64,000 nucleotides of DNA from Limnomonas spitsbergensis (lineage: Eukaryota > Chlorophyta > Chlorophyceae > Chlamydomonadales), in contig JAYJMM010000039.1 in NCBI GenBank assembly GCA_037349105.1, forward strand, positions 248,001 to 312,000, given 5' to 3'. Within the stretch, counting starts at the first letter, position 1, and every line of letters starts with the position of its first letter. The translations under genes were made by a program, and so were the position numbers. This document shows, piece after piece, positions 59,601 through 64,000 of this stretch. The notes under the pieces were generated by a model that was given only the letters and a program-made list of their open reading frames with translations, was not told where the DNA came from and did not search any database.

Positions 59601-62600
59601 AGCTGGGGGGGGTAGGGCTTAGGGTTAACGGTAAACCCTACACTAGGTAAACCCAAACCCTGACTAGCAATGCCTACGTACCGCTGGACCCCTTGGACTT
59701 TGAGAGGGAAGGTGAAAGAGAGCTGGGGGGGTAGGGCTTAGGGTTTAGGGTCAACCCTACACCCTGACTAGCAGTGCTTACGCACCAATAGACCCCTCCA
59801 ACATGGAGAGGGAACATGAGTGAGGGCTGGTGGGGAGGTCAGGGTTCAGGGTTTAACCTAAATCAGGGATTGACCCTTAACCCTAACTAACAATGCATAC
59901 ATGCCGCTGGAACCCTCGTACATAAGACAGGGAAGGTGAGAGTTTAGGGCTGGGGAGTTGAGGGTTTGGGGTAAACCCTACACCCTAAACCCTTAACCCT
60001 GACTAGCGATGCTCACGCGCCGCTGGACCCCTCGGACTGTGGGAGGGAGGTGAGAGAGGGCTTGAGAGGGGGGGGGCTGATCTGTTTTAGGGGATAAATG
60101 AGGATAAATTCACGAATGTGTCTGATTGCACAGCTCGAGGTACACTCCGGCGAAGGGGTAGCTGGAGGTGTGTAATCGGACACTTTCGTGCACTTATATT
60201 CTTGCATGATTTGGGGGTCAAACTTGGGTGAAGAAGGGCGGGCCAGCTTGAAAAATGAAGCTGCCAAGGGTGCATGACCGAGCATTGGAAAGGGCAGGGC
60301 GCTGCGTGCCTGGTTGCGGCTGGAGTTGAACGGCGCTGTGAAACTCAATTGTATGAGTGGCGCATGACGGACCAGTGAGTGACATCCATTTCATGGTTGA
60401 GCAAAATACGTTTTTAAGTGAGCGAGATACTTTATCAAAGTGTTTGAAAATACTTTGTGGCTTTTTGAGGCGCAGAGCAAAGAGCAGAGCAGAGGGAGTG
60501 TGACAGCGAGGCGCAGGAGGGGAGCTCCCTCGAGAAATGGAATCCCCAGATCATTGATCCAATCCCCAGATCGTGAAAAAACGTAATGCTGGCTCCCCAG
60601 ACTTGCGAGCTGCATCGCACTGGATCTTGCTTGACTGGGTCTTGCTTTAATGTACCTGGTCGTGTTTGACCGTGCCTGGCTGTACTGCCCATGACCTGGT
60701 TTGACTGTACCTCGTTGTACTGCTTGCAGGCCTGCCGGAGCCCCCCGAGAAGGACGCGTACCTTCGGTCCAGATTGGACCGCTTCTACGCAGAGATCAAA
60801 GATTATCGGCCGGGTAGCACGCGGACAGATCTGGACGATCCCACCAGAGAGCGAGGTCCTAGGTATGAATACCTGTGGGCATGTGTGAAAAAGTGTGGAG
60901 ATTTGTATGAATGGTGGGGGGGGCGCGTTCCTACCGTTCTTGCGTGGAGGTGTAAGGTCACCGGCCGGGCAGTGTGCTGACCAACATGGAGGACCCAAGC
61001 AGAGAGGGACGCCCTAGGTGTGAATGCTTGAGTGGAAGTTTGAATGTGTGGTAAATTTGTGGACGGGGACGTGTCAGCCCCCCGACAGAGCAGTGCAAGG
61101 GTTGAGATGGATGATTGCGATAACAGGGCCCCCTGGTGTGAATTTGGAAAGGGTGGTTGGAGTGGGCGGAGTGAGTGGGTGGATGGAGGGGTGGGTTTGG
61201 GGAGGGTGGATGGAGTGGGTGGAGTGAGTGAGTGGGTGTGTTTGGGGAGGGTGGGTGGAGTGAGTGGAGTGAGTGGGTGGATGGAGGGGTGCATTGGGGA
61301 GGGTGGATGGAGTGGGTGGGTGGATGGAGGGGTGGATTTGGGGAGGGAGGATGGGTGGATGGAGTGGGAGCTCCAACCTGCAAACCTGTAAAAGCTTGTA
61401 AGCTTCATTTCCGTTTGAATTTGAATGTGCGTAGGGACTCAGAGAGGGAGGACGACCGGATGAGAGGCGGAGGCGGCGGTAGTTCCCGGAAGCGGTACGA
61501 GCCGCGGGACCGCCAGCCTGGCGGTATGAAGGACGATGGCAGCTTCGCGGGCGGTGAGCGGTTGGCGGGTGCTGTGATGGTTGTTTGGATTTTCAAGTGG
61601 AAGTTGGAAAATGAAGTACGCTTCCTGAGCGGTGTGCAGAGAGTGTTGGAGTTACATTGTCATTTTGAATTTCAAAACAGCTCCACAGGCCCGATATTGT
61701 GAAATCAGAAGAAGGAAAGCTTTGTAGGTGGTATGCAGAGGGCAGGAGCAGGATTGATATTTAAATTTGTAATTGATAAGAAATCTCAAGCCTGAAACAC
61801 CTGTTATTGAATCGTCTACACAATCACACATGTCCCCTCCCCCTATTGTACTGCCAGGTCCTGCTTCTGGCGGGCAGTACGCCGGACTGGGTGTCAACAG
61901 CCTGTCTGCAAGAGAGGAAGACAACAGTGACTCGTGAGTGATGTCACTGATGAGTGACGAGTGGCTTAGGGTGACATTACTGATGAGAGGGAAAGGGTGA
62001 CATCACTGATGAAGTGATGAGAGGGAAAGGGTGACATCATGGACTGTTGGTCAAGAGTTTCATCATCGATGAAATTATGAGTGATGAGTAATCAAGGGTG
62101 ACGCCAGAGATGAGAGTAGCCAGTCGTGGCATCATATATTGCCGATCAAGAGTGGCATCACTGATGAGTGACATCACATATGGGTGACATCACTGAGGAG
62201 TGACATCCCTGATGAGTGATGTCTGGTGGGTGTTCAATGGTGGTGTCACTGTCTTGCTCAGGGGTGCACATGTCAGTGCTACACCTGGGGGGAGTGGGCC
62301 TGCCCTCGTGGCGTGGGCCTGCCCTCATGGGGTGGGCCTGCCCTCATGGAGTGGGCCTGTCCTAATGGAGTGGGCCTGCCCTCGTGGCGTGGGCCTGCTT
62401 TCGTGGCGTGGGCCTGCCCTCATGGCGTGGGCCTGCCCTCGTGGCGTGGGCCTGCCCTTGTGGCGTGGGCCTGCCCTCGTGAAGTGGGCCTGCCCTCGTG
62501 GCGTGGGCCTGCCCTAATGCACTTGGAAAGGGGTTGGTTGATTAGTTCCTCCGTTCATGCATGCAGATTGGAACCATGTGCCTACAGGGGGTATAAAGCA

Positions 62601-62897
62601 TGAAGTGATGGTTCATCGTGTTTCTCATTCTTATGTGTCGCTTGTTCTCCATTCCGTCTCCTTTGCTTGTCCAATACTATGCTCTCGATTCTGTCCTCTA
62701 GGCTCGTCTGACATGATCCTCTTTATTCCGTCTTCTTTGTTTGTCTCATGCGTCATCCACTCATCCTGCATTAATGTCGCCTTGCTCATTTTATGCGCAG
62801 ATACTCGGAGTATCGCAACCTTCGCAGCAGCAGCTATCACGGCATGATCGCGCGGGGCGACAGCTTCAGCAATGCTGCCAAGGGGGGGCGCGGCTGA
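47502..62897 (+). CDS. CHERP: CHERP-type SURP + CID splicing factor, 683 residues
   Basis: Eleven in-phase exons: 47502-48014, 51071-51231, 51634-51751, 52551-52676, 53525-53902, 58678-58810, 59394-59591, 60730-60862, 61435-61553, 61858-61933, 62801-62897 (684 codons with TGA). Residues ~24-75 form a SURP module (GPAFLEMMKEKHRADPNFAF, GEAYQFYRW). Residues ~157-305 form a CID (ESGFKLVLEGLSGSKESIKS; LHVIYLANDILFKA; KLAKILSFWVERGVF). Gln/Pro-rich residues 307-476 follow. Then come two CHERP-specific blocks (FPPGLLPRL...YAPLDPLDI; LRSRLDRFYAEIKDYRP) and a C-terminal GLG...YSEYRNLRSSSYHGMIAR tail like the CHERP G-patch end. CHERP is a U2 snRNP-associated nuclear protein. Intron 5 is 4.8 kb, mostly repeated 3' splice sites. 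Confidence 0.88.
48545..48645 (+). mobile_element. Short dispersed repeat, partial copy
   Basis: CGGCCGGAGGACGGTCCACG then TTTGGTGGGAGTCGGCCCAG matches the middle and end of the copies at 18391 and 45960. It lies in intron 1 of the CHERP-like gene. Confidence 0.5.
49215..50098. repeat. 27-bp tandem repeat, ~32 copies
   Basis: Units of CATGCAGCCATGCCCCTCC then ATGCCAGC fill part of intron 1 of the CHERP-like gene. Because 27 is a multiple of three and the unit is stop-free, frames of 220-370 codons (MPAMQPCPS, HAAMPLHAS, and minus-strand WHGGAWLHG) stay open. They are not genes. Confidence 0.95.
50722..50800 (+). mobile_element. Possible fragment of the short dispersed repeat
   Basis: GCTACATTTGAGCTACATTTCAGC with TCCTGGCCTCCAGCCAGAGG resembles the 5' end of the copies at 392 and 18391; the rest is missing. 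Confidence 0.35.
50862..51035 (+). repeat. AAGACCTCTGTGTACCT repeat before exon 2
   Basis: Nine copies of a ~19-bp unit (GACCTCTGTGTACCTCTAA, some with CTGCAA) end about 35 bp before the exon 2 acceptor of the CHERP-like gene. Confidence 0.85.
51752..52025 (+). other. Purine-only GGGGGAGGAGG intron segment
   Basis: From the exon 3 donor (GAG|GTGGGAGG) the intron is almost entirely G and A for some 270 bp, with many G-runs of three or more, compatible with G-quadruplex or triplex formation. Frames over it are compositional. Confidence 0.7.
52370..52550 (+). repeat. Two partial copies of exon 4 upstream of the true exon
   Basis: GACAGGTGCGCGCTAAGCTG + GCTCAGATTGTTTGAATG near 52360 and GTCAGGTGCGTGCCAAGCTG + ACTAAGATCCTGTCCTTC near 52490 mirror the true GCCAGGTGCGTGCCAAGCTG + GCCAAGATTCTATCCTTC at 52546. 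Each copy holds the CAG acceptor and roughly 30-40 exon bases. Confidence 0.8.
52677..52875 (+). repeat. Two copies of the exon 4 end and donor
   Basis: The true end TGCAGCGGGTCTGGAGCAG|GTGAGTCGG is followed near 52752 by TGCAGCATGTTTGGAGCAGG + TGAGTGTGCAGGGG and near 52838 by CGCAGCAGATCTGGAGCAGG + TGAGTGTAAAGGGG. Exon bases and donor are both conserved. Confidence 0.8.
53885..54015 (+). repeat. Repeated exon 5 donor
   Basis: The exon end TTCACATGGGCAG|GTGGGTGG is repeated as ATCACATGGGCAGGTGGGTG near 53934 and TTCACATGGGCAGGTGGGTG near 53985, with GGAGGTGCATCTGG between. Confidence 0.8.
54220..58677 (+). repeat. ~90 tandem 3' splice sites before CHERP-like exon 6
   Basis: Each ~45-55-bp unit contains GGCCCCTAACCCCCCACTGC, a C/T tract of variable length, and CCCTCAG|ATGCCTCAGGGTTGG. 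That is a branch-site-like CTAAC, a polypyrimidine tract, a CAG acceptor and the first ~15 bases of exon 6. The genuine exon 6 starts with the last unit (CAG|ATGCCTCAGGGTTGGCCC at 58678) and only then departs. The first units (54222-54610) are the most diverged. A block of about 957 bp (56108 on) is repeated at 57065. Confidence 0.95.
59655..60060 (+). repeat. Four copies of the exon 7 end and donor
   Basis: The true junction AACGCCTACGCCCCGCTGGA ... GAGAGGGAAG|GTGAGAG is followed by copies near 59668 (AATGCCTACGTACCGCTGGA), 59773 (AGTGCTTACGCACCAATAGA), 59890 (AATGCATACATGCCGCTGGA) and 60007 (GATGCTCACGCGCCGCTGGA). Each ends with a GGTGAG-like or ATGAG donor position. Confidence 0.85.
60950..61020 (+). 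repeat. Partial copy of exon 8 with donor
   Basis: CACCGGCCGGGCAGTGTGCT + GACCAACATGGAGGACCCAA + GCAGAGAGGGACGCCCTAGG matches the end of exon 8 (CGGCCGGGTAGCACGCGGAC ... GAGAGCGAGGTCCTAG|GTATGAAT). It lacks an acceptor, so it is probably not used. Confidence 0.7.
61934..62225 (+). repeat. GTGACATCACTGATGAG repeats starting at the exon 10 donor
   Basis: The donor GACTC|GTGAGTGATGTCACTGATGA begins a series of diverged GAGTGACATCACTGATGAG units that run for about 290 bp. Confidence 0.75.
62285..62515 (+). repeat. 19-bp GTGGGCCTGCCCTCATGGC repeat
   Basis: Twelve to thirteen units with CTCATGG / CTCGTGG alternation lie in the last intron of the CHERP-like gene. Confidence 0.9.
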
Positions 62898-62942
62898 GTG
62901 GGGGGACACGAGCAGCAGCTGGCACTCGCCATGTTAAGGACA

Positions 62943-63005
62943 GTGCATACCCGCTGGGCCCTGCTGAACGCTCGGCCACGTGGGGCTGGTAGGGAATGAC
63001 TAGGC
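62943..63005 (+). mobile_element. Fragment of the SINE-like family
   Basis: TGCATACCCGCTGGGCCCTG + CTGAACGCTCGGCCACGTGG + GGCTGGTAGGGAATGACTAG is the reverse complement of 31130-31190. It starts 45 bp after the CHERP-like stop codon, so it is probably within its 3' UTR. Confidence 0.7.
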
Positions 63006-63043
63006 TCAACATGCGATGTGCATCTACCAGACGCCTAACTAGG

Positions 63044-63251
63044 GGTCGGTCAGACTGCGTTGCGTTTGAGGTTGCGTTTGGGAGTGCAAACGCATACGCA
63101 GACTCGAAACGCAGGGGGGGGTGGGGGGGTTGACGTTTGGATAAAATATTGTTATGTTCAAATGGAATCAACTGCGCCCGTATCTGCTGATAGGCTATTT
63201 TCGATTCTGAATGTCAAACGCAACCTCAAACGTGACGCAGTCTGACCGACC
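63044..63251. mobile_element. MITE with ~38-bp terminal inverted repeats
   Basis: The left end GGTCGGTCAGACTGCGT + TGCGTTTGAGGTTGCGTTTG and the right end (reverse complement GGTCGGTCAGACTGCGT + CACGTTTGAGGTTGCGTTTG) match with two or three differences. The 208-bp element has no coding capacity. A target-site duplication is not clear. Confidence 0.8.
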
Positions 63252-64000
63252 TCTTATGGAGTGGGAATGTTTCTGTTGTGCCATCGTTGGGTCAATGGGT
63301 TATACTCTGAACTGTTTCTGAGAGTCGAGTACTAGTCCCATCCCTGTTGTTGGACGCCCATGCGTCGGAGCCTTCTTGAGCAAGGCCCAGAGGTGTATCG
63401 TCATTGACTGGTCCCATGCCCCAGGACGCTTTTAATGCCCCCTTCAGCCTGATATGGGAGCCGGTTTCTTTCTGTTGTTGACAACTCTCGGCACAAAAGA
63501 CACAGATTTTGTGCCTGTACCGGTATACTGGCACAAGCCCCGTACATCAAATGTTATGTCCTGCTGGATTTTAAAACTTCACAAAACTTCACAGGTTGGA
63601 TTCGTGTGCTAAAATCTCGGCTACATCTTATGATGCTAAATCTCAATTGCCTCTTTGAGCATAATCCGGTAGGCTCGATGGTAGGGAATGACTACCAACC
63701 CTTCCCGGTGCCCATCGCTAAGCTCAGAATATACCCAGTTTACGATCTCTCTACAGGACCCAGGGGGCAGGGATAGACTCGCCTGCAATTCAATTTCCAG
63801 GATCGGTCAGTTGCAACCAAGCTTTGGTAACCACGATTCAAATGTCATGTGACAGGGCGCGATACAAAAATCCAAAGTCAAATGTTTTTCTCACTTCAAC
63901 GGCACCTTGACGAGAAGAGGGTACATCAGAATTCGTGCCTGCTGAACATAGCGTGTCACACCTCTGTAATTCAAAGATAGAGCCATAGCCCTTTGGTGTA
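63252..64000. other. No gene recognised
   Basis: A degraded dispersed core (CAAGGCCCAGAGGTGTATCG near 63391) and unremarkable intergenic sequence. A TGTAA word near 63965 is a possible but distant polyadenylation signal. Confidence 0.35.

Overview
The window is nuclear DNA of an intron-rich green alga, probably order Chlamydomonadales. The exons are GC3-rich, the introns GT-AG and kilobases long, the genes are of plant/animal type, and TTTTAGGG/CCCTAAA-like telomeric words lie inside introns. A Haematococcus-like alga is my guess, not something the sequence proves. There is no prokaryotic operon structure, rRNA or CRISPR. Very little of the 64 kb is exon; most is tandem repeat or dispersed element.

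Six genes can be assembled by hand, because splice phases and protein-family conservation agree across their exons. From left to right: (1) the 5' end of an NCLX/CCX-type cation exchanger (minus, starts at 3671, runs off the left edge). (2) A complete 335-residue armadillo-repeat protein (plus, 3914-19252, nine exons), divergent from gene 1 across 242 bp. (3) An F-box/leucine-rich-repeat protein (plus, 23400-24655) carrying a one-base frameshift, with broken relatives at 19.9-20.6 kb. (4) A 602-residue putative plastid protein of unknown function (minus, 30398-27423, three exons). (5) A CZIB/UPF0587 homologue (minus, 46273-35649, five exons) that has lost zinc-binding cysteines. (6) A CHERP-type SURP + CID splicing factor (plus, 47502-62897, eleven exons, 683 residues).

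Between them lie degraded ankyrin fragments, two elements with BED-finger remnants, a 678-bp element with an 8-bp target duplication, SINE-like insertions with 14-16 bp target duplications, and MITE-like inverted-repeat elements.

The most striking feature is how the intronic minisatellites are organised. In at least four genes the arrays begin at a donor or end at an acceptor, and in many the unit is a recognisable copy of that exon-intron junction. The extreme case is about 90 tandem 3' splice sites in front of exon 6 of the CHERP-like gene; others flank exons of the armadillo, CZIB and F-box-like genes. Long reading frames in the arrays (up to about 2,100 codons, on both strands) are by-products of stop-free repeat units and are not annotated as genes.
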